This document shows positions 6,398 to 13,122 of a stretch of DNA of 36,971 nucleotides, one piece after another. Position 1 is the first letter of the stretch. Every line of letters begins with the position of its first letter. The notes beneath the pieces were generated by a model that did not search any database, was not told the origin of the DNA, and saw only the letters and a program-made list of their open reading frames with translations. Made by a program: the position numbers and the translations under genes. The DNA is taken from positions 1-36,971 of the forward strand of contig NZ_JAKEIP010000066.1 in NCBI RefSeq assembly GCF_021474425.1, in the 5' to 3' direction. The DNA comes from Streptomyces muensis. Lineage in GTDB: Bacteria; Actinomycetota; Actinomycetes; Streptomycetales; Streptomycetaceae.

Positions 6398-7054
6398 ATG
6401 GCAATGAACCACACTCCTCTGTACGCCAGGCTTACCGCGGCCCTTTCCAAGCCGCTCGTTCTCATCAGCGCCTTGGTTATCAGCATGCCGGCGGAGATTC
6501 GGCTAGCGCGAAGCTCCGGCTTTACTGGCGGATTTGAATTCCTCATGCCGCTCACGCTTTCGGTCTACAGTGCGGCCAGTGCCGTAATGGCGGCTAACCG
6601 ACCCCGTGGCACAAAGGGGCGTGTCTCGGCAATTGCTGGCAGTGGGGTAGCCCTGAGTCTGGCTTTGTCTGCTCAGGTTGTCGGGCACCTTATCTCCAGT
6701 GGCTACATGACCTCTGGGCCGTGGCTGGTTGCTGCTGTGTCCTCTGTGCCGGCTCTCGCTGCTGCGCACATGCTGCATTTGGCTGCACTGCCTAAGTCCA
6801 CTGTCAGTGTCACTGAGCAGGATCAGGGACAGGAAGGCTCTGACAGTGACGAAAGCGATACCGAGGATTCTCCCTCTGATGAGTGCCTGGCGACTCTTCC
6901 CAAGGGCCGTTCCAAGCCCTCACTAGCGGCTCTGCGGGATGCTGCGCTCAATCTCGATGCTGTGGGCGAGAAGGTCACTGCCAAGACTCTTGCCAAGGCA
7001 TTCAAGGTCAGTGAGCGCACTGGCGCTAGGTATTTGTCTGCCCTCACGGCCTAG
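6398..7054 (+). CDS. Four-helix membrane protein with C-terminal HTH (SpdB/DUF2637-like)
   Basis: A 218-residue protein with four predicted membrane helices (about residues 14-35, 45-64, 76-98 and 104-124), then a Ser/Asp/Glu-rich linker (about 135-165) and a C-terminal helix-turn-helix (A-K-T-L-A-K-A-F-K-V-S-E-R-T-G-A-R-Y-L). This layout matches DUF2637/SpdB-type proteins found on actinomycete plasmids and integrative elements, where Spd proteins support plasmid spread along hyphae. ATG 6398 is used; ATG 6404 is equally possible. It follows the XRE gene closely, and the next gene starts 10 nt after it, so an operon is likely. No TraB-type translocase is present in the element, which is odd for a spread protein. 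Confidence 0.7.
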   Translation: MAMNHTPLYARLTAALSKPLVLISALVISMPAEIRLARSSGFTGGFEFLMPLTLSVYSAASAVMAANRPRGTKGRVSAIAGSGVALSLALSAQVVGHLISSGYMTSGPWLVAAVSSVPALAAAHMLHLAALPKSTVSVTEQDQGQEGSDSDESDTEDSPSDECLATLPKGRSKPSLAALRDAALNLDAVGEKVTAKTLAKAFKVSERTGARYLSALTA

Positions 7055-7064
7055 GAGGAACGCC

Positions 7065-7187
7065 ATGGATGACAGCACCACAGAGGCTCTTACAGCGGGA
7101 CAAGAGCACGCAGAGCTGAATGACATGACACCCCATGAAGTGTATGAGGCTATACGGGCCGGACACTTCATTGTCCGGGGAGAGTAA
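7065..7187 (+). CDS. Very small acidic protein
   Basis: A 40-residue gene starting at ATG 7065 with a near-ideal GGAGGAA ribosome site 4 nt upstream and 10 nt after the previous stop. The end reads M-T-P-H-E-V-Y-E-A-I-R-A-G-H-F-I-V-R-G-E, resembling the helix and strand of small element-encoded proteins. It is followed 32 nt later by the next gene. The strong translation signal is the main evidence. Function unknown. Confidence 0.65.
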   Translation: MDDSTTEALTAGQEHAELNDMTPHEVYEAIRAGHFIVRGE

Positions 7188-7219
7188 GGAACGTACTGAC
7201 TACGAACGTTGGAGTTGCT

Positions 7220-7978
7220 ATGACTGAGTACATTGTTGAGCCCCCGCAGGATCTTCCCCTGTCTCCCAAGGTCAAGGCGCTTAGGAAGGCGTATGAGGAT
7301 GCCAGGGCCAGGCTGGATCAGTACCGGCAGGACAATAGCCGGTACGCCCCTAAGCGGACTCTGAATGCCTTGGATCAGTATGTCTATCACGTGCCTGCTG
7401 TCCGTGAGGCTGAAAAGGAACTCAGGAAGCAGGAGATAGAGGCTGCTGCGTCCGGTAAGCCTCTGCCGGACAGTAACGCCGTGCTGCACCCCATTGAGGC
7501 CAAGGTGGACGAATACAAGCGCATGGTGCCGGCTCTTGAGGCACTAGTGTCTAAGGCTCAGCAGGAGTATGCGGAGGGTATCAAGGCAGAGCTAGTACCC
7601 ATGGGCCTCAAGGAAGCTGCCAAGGCTGCCAAGGCGCGTGAGGACTGGGAGCGCCTGTATAAGGCTGCCATGGAGGCCAAGGCGACTCTGGAGAGGCATA
7701 CCGGTTTGTTCACCTGGTGTGTGTCAGCCGGGGAGATGGACACTCGCCCGCGGTATGGGCATTCCCAGGGTGATAACCTCGAACACTGGCAGCTTACCGA
7801 GGATGGCAAGCTGACATTCGAAGCCTCTCAGGGACTCGATTACCTGGGTTGGATTGTGAAGGTGCCCGGCCTCATTGAGCCCAATCCTAATCAACCGGTC
7901 ACGGAGGAATTCAACCATAATCCTAAGCCTCAGCATTTCCTTGCCAAGGCGGACGGGTTTGCCAACTGGGAGCACTGA
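7220..7978 (+). CDS. Coiled-coil protein of unknown function
   Basis: A 252-residue soluble protein beginning at ATG 7220 with GGAG upstream. Residues 1-165 are highly helical and charged, with heptad-like runs (K-V-K-A-L-R-K-A-Y-E-D-A-R-A-R-L; A-V-R-E-A-E-K-E-L-R-K-Q-E-I) and likely coiled coils. The last 85 residues are more globular, rich in aromatic residues (W-C-V-S, L-E-H-W-Q-L, Y-L-G-W-I-V-K-V). No known catalytic motif or membrane segment was seen. It is the last gene of the plus-strand run that begins with the XRE regulator and ends at a strong terminator. It is the largest orphan of the element and so the best candidate for an element-specific function. Confidence 0.75.
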   Translation: MTEYIVEPPQDLPLSPKVKALRKAYEDARARLDQYRQDNSRYAPKRTLNALDQYVYHVPAVREAEKELRKQEIEAAASGKPLPDSNAVLHPIEAKVDEYKRMVPALEALVSKAQQEYAEGIKAELVPMGLKEAAKAAKAREDWERLYKAAMEAKATLERHTGLFTWCVSAGEMDTRPRYGHSQGDNLEHWQLTEDGKLTFEASQGLDYLGWIVKVPGLIEPNPNQPVTEEFNHNPKPQHFLAKADGFANWEH

Positions 7979-8316
7979 CACATTTCCGGGGATTCTGGCG
8001 CCTTTTGGCTGCCGGGGTCCCCGGATTTTGTGTTTACCTTCGGCTCCTCTGTGTCCTGTCTGTGGAGCGTAATGCCAAACTGAGCAAGGGCACGAGCCAG
8101 AACCTCATCCGGCAGAGCCGGCGCCCTTCCCGACCACTTCTTTACCCATTCCTCTTGGTTCAACGACAAAGCCCTTACTGTGTCAAATGCGACTGAATGG
8201 GATTTGCTGGACCCCTTAGGTTCTTGATCGCTAGAAATCTGATACCCGTACACCACGACATACGTGGGCTGAATACGGGGCTGTTTCCGATCATGAAAAG
8301 TGTGAAACCTGTACAC
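7930..8316 (-). CDS. Hypothetical protein on the minus strand, start uncertain
   Basis: An open frame of 128 residues. The central part looks protein-like: T-Y-V-V-V-Y-G-Y-Q-I-S, then S-V-A-F-D-T-V-R-A-L-S-L-N-Q-E-E-W-V-K-K-W and L-P-D-E-V-L-A-R-A-L-A-Q-F-G-I. The GTG at 8316 has no good ribosome site, so the true start is unclear. The last 50 codons overlap the terminator and the 3' end of the plus-strand gene ending at 7978, so the C-terminus may be chance read-through. It lies downstream of the GntR gene on the same strand, separated by a stem-loop. It may be an intact small gene or a worn remnant. Confidence 0.45.
   Translation of the reverse strand: MYRFHTFHDRKQPRIQPTYVVVYGYQISSDQEPKGSSKSHSVAFDTVRALSLNQEEWVKKWSGRAPALPDEVLARALAQFGITLHRQDTEEPKVNTKSGDPGSQKAPESPEMCQCSQLANPSALARKC
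7985..8025 (+). terminator. Intrinsic terminator of the element's plus-strand operon
   Basis: TCCGGGGA (7985-7992) pairs perfectly with TCCCCGGA (8018-8025), followed by TTTTGTGTTT, a classic stem plus U-tract. It starts 7 nt after the stop of the coiled-coil gene. Confidence 0.75.
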
Positions 8317-8416
8317 GATCGAAGGAAGGCGCCCCCGGCGGGTCCTCGTACGGCTTTTTCACCCATTACCCCAGGTGTGTACGTACGGGAATACCTGTAT
8401 AGGCGTAGGGAATGCC

Positions 8417-8437
8417 GGCACGCTTTAGATGCGTGCC
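8417..8437 (-). terminator. Stem-loop downstream of the GntR gene
   Basis: GGCACGC (8417-8423) and GCGTGCC (8431-8437) are perfectly complementary with a 7-nt loop. It lies about 45 nt past the GntR stop on the minus strand and would separate that gene from the minus-strand orphan at 7930-8316. Confidence 0.55.
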
Positions 8438-8482
8438 ACCTGAAACAGGTCTGAGTGTCAGAGGCCGGACACGAGACAGACC

Positions 8483-8707
8483 TCAGAGGACGAACGAACC
8501 TATGCCGTTCTCAGTGCGGATGACACCGCGGTCCCGCAGATCTGCCAGGGCCTTCCTTGCAGTCACCTGGGCAACGCTGAACTCGGCACACAGAGCGAGG
8601 ATGCCGGGCAGCTTGGATCCGACCGGATAGGTCCCATCGCTGATACGGGACTCGATCACGGCCACCATCTGCACCCACTTGGCGCGAGTGGGATCAAGCT
8701 CTGCCAT
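8483..8707 (-). CDS. Short GntR-family regulator (KorSA-like)
   Basis: A 74-residue protein consisting of just the GntR winged helix-turn-helix: I-S-D-G-T-Y-P-V-G-S-K-L-P, then L-C-A-E-F-S-V-A-Q-V-T-A-R-K-A-L-A-D-L and G-V-I-R-T-E-N-G-I-G-S-F-V. No effector domain follows, unlike full-length GntR proteins of about 240 residues. Short or full GntR repressors such as KorSA of pSAM2 keep integrative elements silent, and this gene sits beside attR and divergent from the last orphan gene, which fits. TAGCAAG repeats in the divergent promoter region are candidate operators. ATG 8707 has only a weak GAG upstream. Confidence 0.85.
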   Translation of the reverse strand: MAELDPTRAKWVQMVAVIESRISDGTYPVGSKLPGILALCAEFSVAQVTARKALADLRDRGVIRTENGIGSFVL

Positions 8708-8746
8708 AGCTCAACACTGCGTGCTGTGATCATCCATGGCGAGGGA

Positions 8747-8776
8747 TAGCAAGCTGTAGCAAGGTGCCGTAGCCTT
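8747..8776. promoter_or_regulatory. TAGCAAG direct repeats between the GntR gene and the last element gene
   Basis: TAGCAAG occurs at 8747-8753 and 8757-8763, exactly 10 bp apart (one helical turn), followed by the variant TAGCCTT at 8770-8776. The array is in the 105-bp divergent intergenic region. Operators for the GntR-family protein are the most likely reading. Confidence 0.45.
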
Positions 8777-8812
8777 GGAATCCAGGTGTGGAACGAACCG
8801 GGGAGAGGGACT

Positions 8813-9130
8813 GTGCAGCTACAGCGGATGCCGGCTGACGGGTCGGGCAAGGTGGGTTACTGCCAACCGGGGGGCGTGATCGCTGCCATGGCAGAGGGTA
8901 GGGAAGAGCGCATTCTGAGCATGGTCAAGCGAGACATCGAGCGTGCCATGGCTCGTGTGACGAACCCCAAGGCAACGAAGGATGAGCTAGTTCGGTCGCT
9001 CTACACCCTGTGCTTCTCCGCCAATCAGACTGTGGACGTGGCGGAGTGCAGAGGGGAGCGGCTCTTGGCGCAGCAGGCAGACGACGACCACGAGGGAGGT
9101 GTCAGCACGGATGTTGACCCCCTCAACTGA
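8813..9130 (+). CDS. Small orphan protein next to attR
   Basis: A 105-residue protein starting at GTG 8813, preceded by GGGGAGAGGGA; a downstream ATG at 8888 with GGGGGG before it is an alternative. From residue 26 it is helical and charged (M-A-E-G-R-E-E-R-I-L-S-M-V-K-R-D-I-E-R-A-M), with two later Cys residues (in L-C-F-S-A-N and A-E-C-R-G). It is divergent from the GntR regulator and ends just before a terminator and attR. Genes in this position and under such repressors are often activators or excision factors; the sequence does not identify it as either. Confidence 0.6.
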   Translation: MQLQRMPADGSGKVGYCQPGGVIAAMAEGREERILSMVKRDIERAMARVTNPKATKDELVRSLYTLCFSANQTVDVAECRGERLLAQQADDDHEGGVSTDVDPLN

Positions 9131-9148
9131 CTGACTTCCCCCGAGACT

Positions 9149-9180
9149 GACCCCCTGGTTGCGCCGATGGCCAGGGGGTC
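9149..9180 (+). terminator. Strong stem-loop terminator near attR
   Basis: GACCCCCTGG (9149-9158) pairs perfectly with CCAGGGGGTC (9171-9180) around a 12-nt loop, 18 nt after the last element gene. It would insulate the element from the flanking chromosome. Confidence 0.75.
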
Positions 9181-9195
9181 TACTCATGCCCAGAT

Positions 9196-9303
9196 CTACG
9201 CACAGTCATCTGTGCTGGTCAGAGCGAGTGTTTGTAGAAACCTCTGGATCTGCTTGTCGACCCAGGACTCGAACGGGACACCGGGGGGCTTTCGCTCGGT
9301 CAT
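9196..9303 (-). pseudogene. Detached 5' end of the DUF1992 gene
   Basis: From ATG 9303 the minus strand encodes 20 authentic DUF1992 residues, including P-P-G-V-P-F-E-S-W-V-D-K-Q-I-Q, then 15 element-encoded residues before TAG 9196-9198. The remainder of the domain is at 2148-2544. The native start and presumably the native promoter stay with this fragment, so the cell would make a 35-residue peptide and lack normal expression of the full protein until the element excises. Confidence 0.88.
9245..9255. other. attR core of the integrative element
   Basis: TGGATCTGCTT, identical to 2530-2540, placed inside the DUF1992 5' fragment at codons K-Q-I-Q. Bases to the right belong to the chromosomal gene; bases to the left belong to the element. 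Confidence 0.85.
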
Positions 9304-9401
9304 GAGTTCATTGTGCCGGACGCGGCGGTGCCGGGCGATTTATCATGCGGCGTCGGTGGCCAAAACGGCCGCCCCTCAAGGATGTTTCAGGAGGAGCGCA
9401 C

Positions 9402-9794
9402 GTGCTCGAACTCACCATGGCCGCCGTGTCCGCGGCGGACGAGGGTGCCACGGCCGGCATGCTCATGGCCGACGCGCCCAGCGAGCCGGGTGCCGTGCTG
9501 CGGGTGGGCCGGGACAAGACGGTGTGCCGGCTGGCCACGCCGGACGACTGGCTGTTCGTCTCCCGGGTCCACCTGGAGTTCCTGTGCGGGCCGGACGGGG
9601 CGTGGCAGGTGAGCTGGCTGCGCGGCTCGCAGCCCGACCCGTCCTCCGAGGTGCGGCTGACGGTGGGGGAGTACGCGCAGCCGATCGGCTACGGCGGGAC
9701 CGTGCCGTTGCCCAGGGGCGGCAGCGGCGAGATCGTCGTCCAGGACCGCACCGCGCCGCGCAGCGTCAACGTCGGCTTCTATCACGAGGCCTGA
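9402..9794 (+). CDS. FHA-domain-like protein
   Basis: A 130-residue protein with a forkhead-associated fold signature: V-L-R-V-G-R-D-K, then D-W-L-F-V-S-R-V-H-L-E-F, matching the GR...SxxH phosphothreonine-binding pattern (G-R near residue 37, S-R-V-H near 58-61). The rest is strand-rich, with no kinase or membrane part. GTG 9402 follows AGGAGGAG at 6 nt and is clearly better than upstream starts. It likely binds Thr-phosphorylated partners in Ser/Thr-kinase signalling. It ends 13 nt from the convergent methyltransferase gene. Partner unknown. Confidence 0.75.
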   Translation: MLELTMAAVSAADEGATAGMLMADAPSEPGAVLRVGRDKTVCRLATPDDWLFVSRVHLEFLCGPDGAWQVSWLRGSQPDPSSEVRLTVGEYAQPIGYGGTVPLPRGGSGEIVVQDRTAPRSVNVGFYHEA

Positions 9795-9807
9795 GCCGCC
9801 CCGGCGC

Positions 9808-10479
9808 TCACGCGAGCACGCGGGCCAGGGCGAAGCCGTCGTAGCCCTTGGCGCCCACCGTCTGGATCGCCGTACCGCTCAACCTCGGGTGGCTGCCGAT
9901 CAGTTCGATCGCGGCGCGGGTGCCGCGGATGTCCGGGGCGGTGCTGTCGGGGTCGGCGACGCGGCCGCCGCGCACCACGTTGTCGACGATGATCAGGCTG
10001 CCCGTGCTGGTGAGGCGGAGCGCCCAGTCGACGTAGTGCGGGTTGTTGGCCTTGTCGGCGTCGATGAAGACCAGGTCGAAGGGGGCCGGGTTCTCGTCGG
10101 CCAGTTTGGGCAGCGACTCCAGGGCCGGGCCGATCCGCACCTCGACGATCTTGTCCAGGCCGGCCCGGGCGAGGTTGCGGGTGGCGACCTCGGCGTTCTT
10201 GGGGTCGTACTCCAGCGAGATCAGCCGGCCGTCGGCGGGCAGGGCGCGGCCCAGCCAGATGGTGCTGTAGCCGCCGAGGGTGCCGATCTCCAGGATGTTG
10301 CGGGCGCCCTGGATCTGGGCGAGGAGCTGGAGGAGCTTGCCCTGGGACGGGGTGACGTTGATGTGCGGGAGTTCGGCGGCGTCGCTGTCGCGCAGGGCCG
10401 CCTGGAGGGTGTCGTCCTCGGGGGAGAGGTGGGCGGAGAAGTACTCGTCGACGTCGTCCCAGAGCTGCGACTCGCTCAT
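9808..10479 (-). CDS. SAM-dependent O-methyltransferase (COMT-like family 3)
   Basis: A 223-residue class I methyltransferase. SAM motif I is I-L-E-I-G-T-L-G-G-Y-S-T. The acidic ribose-binding strand is I-S-L-E-Y-D. V-F-I-D-A-D-K supplies the metal-binding Asp, with I-I-V-D-N-V later, as in Mg-dependent catechol/caffeoyl-CoA O-methyltransferases. Length fits the family (about 220). It probably methylates a vicinal diol or catechol-type small molecule. ATG 10479 has AAGGCAAGG upstream, and a 19-bp palindrome at 10500-10518 lies in its promoter, suggesting control by a TetR or MarR-type repressor that is not encoded next to it. Confidence 0.9.
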   Translation of the reverse strand: MSESQLWDDVDEYFSAHLSPEDDTLQAALRDSDAAELPHINVTPSQGKLLQLLAQIQGARNILEIGTLGGYSTIWLGRALPADGRLISLEYDPKNAEVATRNLARAGLDKIVEVRIGPALESLPKLADENPAPFDLVFIDADKANNPHYVDWALRLTSTGSLIIVDNVVRGGRVADPDSTAPDIRGTRAAIELIGSHPRLSGTAIQTVGAKGYDGFALARVLA

Positions 10480-10499
10480 CGCCTTGCCTTTCGTATGGC

Positions 10500-10518
10500 T
10501 AGTTAGGTGCGCTAACTA
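10500..10518. promoter_or_regulatory. Palindromic operator upstream of the O-methyltransferase
   Basis: TAGTTAGGTGCGCTAACTA is a perfect 7-bp inverted repeat with a 5-bp centre, 20 nt before the ATG of the methyltransferase. This size and symmetry are typical of MarR/TetR operators. The cognate regulator is not in view. Confidence 0.65.
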
Positions 10519-10617
10519 CCCGTGTTGCGCGGCACTGATTCCCAGGATGGTGGATTCACGCCACCTGTGCAGGCGGCCGACGGTGCGATGGCGGGTGCGG
10601 GTCGCGTGTGGCCGGTC

Positions 10618-10715
10618 GCGCCCACGCGGCGGAGCCGCATATTGATACAGCCCCGCGCCCCTGGGTGGGCGGCCGCGAGGCCGACCTTCAGGGGCGCGGG
10701 GAACTGCGCGAGCAA
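10618..10715. repeat. Composite palindromic repeat (copy 2 of the 46-bp repeat plus partner)
   Basis: Starts with the 46-bp repeat also found at 140-185. Its end, CCCCGCGCCCCTG (10651-10663), pairs perfectly over 13 bp with CAGGGGCGCGGGG (10689-10701), and AACTGCGCGA follows. The 21-bp part at 10690-10710 recurs at 31985-32005 (inverted) and 33900-33920. The surrounding 10519-10918 contains no convincing gene; it carries this element and the leader of the GT87/PAP2 gene. Confidence 0.8.
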
Positions 10716-10918
10716 CCCTCCACAACCCGCACCCGCCATCGAACCGCCGCCCCCGAGCCATTGGGCGGGACCCAGGGGAGGCGGAGCCATCGGTGCGGGA
10801 CTATCGTCAACCGGACAAAAGGAGAGCAGACGCCAGGTGAAGCGGGGGTTGCCGGCGTCTCTCCCGGGGGCGGTGCAGGCGTGGGACGTGAGACGACCGG
10901 GGCGGGAGGCCGACGGGC

Positions 10919-12991
10919 GTGGCGAACGCGGAGCGCGGTGGGCGAGCGGCGGAGGCGCTGGCAGGAGCCACGGCCGTAGGGGTGGTCCAGGCGCGGGTAC
11001 GGGCGGCCCGGCTCGGGCTGTGGCTGATCGCCGCGATACTCGGCGTACGGCAGGTGGCCGTCGTCCTCGGTACACCGCGCGGGGAGCGGCTGACGGACCT
11101 GGAGACCTGGGTCGGGCCGGAAGGCGTCCTGCATGTGAAGGGCTCGCTGTACGAGTCGACGCAGTTCACCGGTACCCCGTTCGGCGGACTCGTCCTGAAA
11201 CCTCTCACCCGCGCCGCCGAACAGGCCCTCGGCTGGGGCTGGACCTTCGGCACGCTGCTGCTCGTCGCCGCCCTCGGACTGGTCGCCGCCCGTGCCCTGC
11301 CGCAGCCCGTGAGCCGGCGGACCTCGCTGCTCGCCGCGCCCGTCGCGGTCAGCGTGCTGATGCTGTCGCTGCCGGTGCGCAACACCCTCTACCTCGGCCA
11401 GACCAGCATCATCCCGGTCCTGTTCGTCCTCCTCGGCTGCTTCGCCGTACGGGGCGAACGGGCCAGCGGCGTGCTCATCGGCCTCGCGGCCGCGCTCCAG
11501 CCGACCCTGCTGCTGTTCACCCCGCTGCTGTGGTTCACCGGCCGGCGCCGGGCCGCGCTGTCCACGGGGGCCACGTTCGCCGCGTGCACGGTGCTCGCCT
11601 GGGCGGCGATGCCGCGCGACTCGTACACCTACTGGGTGCACCACATGGCCGGCGTCGGCCTCGGCGGACGCGCCGACGACCTCGGCAACCAGTCCCTGCA
11701 CGGCGCCCTGCTCCGGCTGGGGCTGACCGGCCCGCTGGAGATCGCGTTCTTCCTCGTGCTCGGCGCCGTCGTCGCCGTCCTCGCGCTGCGCCGCGCCGTG
11801 CGGTACGCCCACGACGGGCAGCTCCTGCTCGCCGTCGCGATCACCGGCTGCGCCGCGATAGTGGTGTCCCCGACCGCCTGGCAGCACCAGCTGCTGTGGG
11901 TGCTGCTCGCCGTCGTCGGACAGGTCGGCAGACGGGCAGGCGACCGGTATGTGTGGCCGGTCGCCGTCGTCCTGGTGATGACGCTGCCCGCGAAGATGAT
12001 GGTGCCGGACAAGGTGATCTTCCACCCCCTGCGCGCCGACCTGATCCTCCTGGCCGCCCTCGCCACGGCCGCCGTCGTCCCGTTCCTGTCACGCACCTCG
12101 CCGTACTGGCAGACGCCGATCCCGACCCGGTACGCCGACCCGGTCCCGTCCCGCTTCCGGCACATCCCGCCGGCGCCGGTCCTGCGCCGGGTCCTCAGTC
12201 GCCCGAACCTGCTCTTCGAGCTGCTGCTGATCCGGGTCACCTACTTCCTCTACGCCCAGATCCGCCTCGCCGCGGCCGGCGACTCCAACTCGGCCGGCCG
12301 GGTCACCGCGGAGGAGAACGGCAGGGAGATCCACTCCATCGAACGAGCCCTGCACATCGACATCGAGCACTGGGCCAACCACGCCGTCGTGAAGGTCGAC
12401 TGGCTCCGGAACTTCTTCGACTTCTACTACGAGTCGTTCCACTTCGGTGTGCCGCTCGCGATCCTCGCCGTCCTCTACTGGCGCCGCCCCGTCGACTACC
12501 GCTGGGCCCGCACCGCGATCGGCTTCGCGACGGTGTTCGCCCTGGCCGGCTTCTGGCTCTACCCACTCGCCCCGCCTCGTCTGATGCCCGGCCTCGGTTT
12601 CATCGACACGGTCCACGGCCCGCAGGACTTCACCCGGCCCGACTACGGCACGCTCACCGAACTCACCAACCAGTACGCGGCGATGCCGTCCCTGCACTTC
12701 GGCTGGTCGCTGTGGTGCGGCATCGTCATCGTCGTCCTCGCTCCCAGGTGGTGGATGAAGGCCCTCGGCCTGCTGCACCCCCTCTTCACGGTCACCGCGA
12801 TCGTCGTCACCGGCAACCACTGGGTCCTGGACGCGGTCGGCGGCGCGGCCGTCGTCGGGCTCGGTTTCGGGATGACCTGTCTGCTGTCCGGTCCGCGCGC
12901 GGTCGAGGCGACCGACGCCGACGGCGCGCGCCGGCCGGCCGGCCGGGCCGCGGAACAGTCGGGACAGTCGGGACAAGTGTCCGCGCACTAG
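10919..12991 (+). CDS. Bifunctional GT87-like/PAP2-family integral membrane protein
   Basis: A 690-residue polytopic membrane fusion. The N-terminal part (about 30-400) is a GT87-type polyprenyl-phosphate-dependent glycosyltransferase with about ten helices and the early extracytoplasmic acidic residues (L-T-D-L-E-T-W). The C-terminal part (about 430-660) is a PAP2/inositolphosphotransferase-like domain with A-A-M-P-S-L-H (His593) and G-N-H-W-V-L-D-A-V-G-G (His634), the phosphatase/transferase motif pair. Such fusions are common in Streptomyces and probably act on envelope lipid-linked sugars or phospholipids. GTG 10919 follows GGGAGG. A longer overlapping frame on the same strand is only a GC-rich shadow. 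Confidence 0.9.
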   Translation: MANAERGGRAAEALAGATAVGVVQARVRAARLGLWLIAAILGVRQVAVVLGTPRGERLTDLETWVGPEGVLHVKGSLYESTQFTGTPFGGLVLKPLTRAAEQALGWGWTFGTLLLVAALGLVAARALPQPVSRRTSLLAAPVAVSVLMLSLPVRNTLYLGQTSIIPVLFVLLGCFAVRGERASGVLIGLAAALQPTLLLFTPLLWFTGRRRAALSTGATFAACTVLAWAAMPRDSYTYWVHHMAGVGLGGRADDLGNQSLHGALLRLGLTGPLEIAFFLVLGAVVAVLALRRAVRYAHDGQLLLAVAITGCAAIVVSPTAWQHQLLWVLLAVVGQVGRRAGDRYVWPVAVVLVMTLPAKMMVPDKVIFHPLRADLILLAALATAAVVPFLSRTSPYWQTPIPTRYADPVPSRFRHIPPAPVLRRVLSRPNLLFELLLIRVTYFLYAQIRLAAAGDSNSAGRVTAEENGREIHSIERALHIDIEHWANHAVVKVDWLRNFFDFYYESFHFGVPLAILAVLYWRRPVDYRWARTAIGFATVFALAGFWLYPLAPPRLMPGLGFIDTVHGPQDFTRPDYGTLTELTNQYAAMPSLHFGWSLWCGIVIVVLAPRWWMKALGLLHPLFTVTAIVVTGNHWVLDAVGGAAVVGLGFGMTCLLSGPRAVEATDADGARRPAGRAAEQSGQSGQVSAH

Positions 12992-13122
12992 GGTCCCGAA
13001 CGGATTCCGGGGCGACATTCGAGCGTTTTCTAATCACCTGTACGTCGTACTCCCGTTCGTATGAACTGTTCATGACGGATCGGAATCCGTCGCAGTCCAG
13101 GCCACTTGAACGGGAGGAATGC

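Larger units (their letters stand above)
2530..9255. mobile_element. Integrative element (~6.7 kb) inserted in a DUF1992 gene by a serine integrase
   Basis: The boundaries are the 11-bp identities at 2530-2540 and 9245-9255, so one unit is about 6,715 bp. Base composition inside is clearly less GC-rich than on either side, with many A/T third codon positions. Gene order: serine integrase, two small unknowns, winged-helix protein with iterons, about 730 nt noncoding, XRE regulator, SpdB/DUF2637-like membrane protein, a 40-codon gene, an orphan coiled-coil protein, a minus-strand orphan, a GntR regulator, and a last small orphan. No TraB/FtsK translocase, relaxase, capsid, terminase or lysis gene is recognisable. 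It could be a mobilisable element, a phage satellite or a reduced prophage. Confidence 0.9.
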
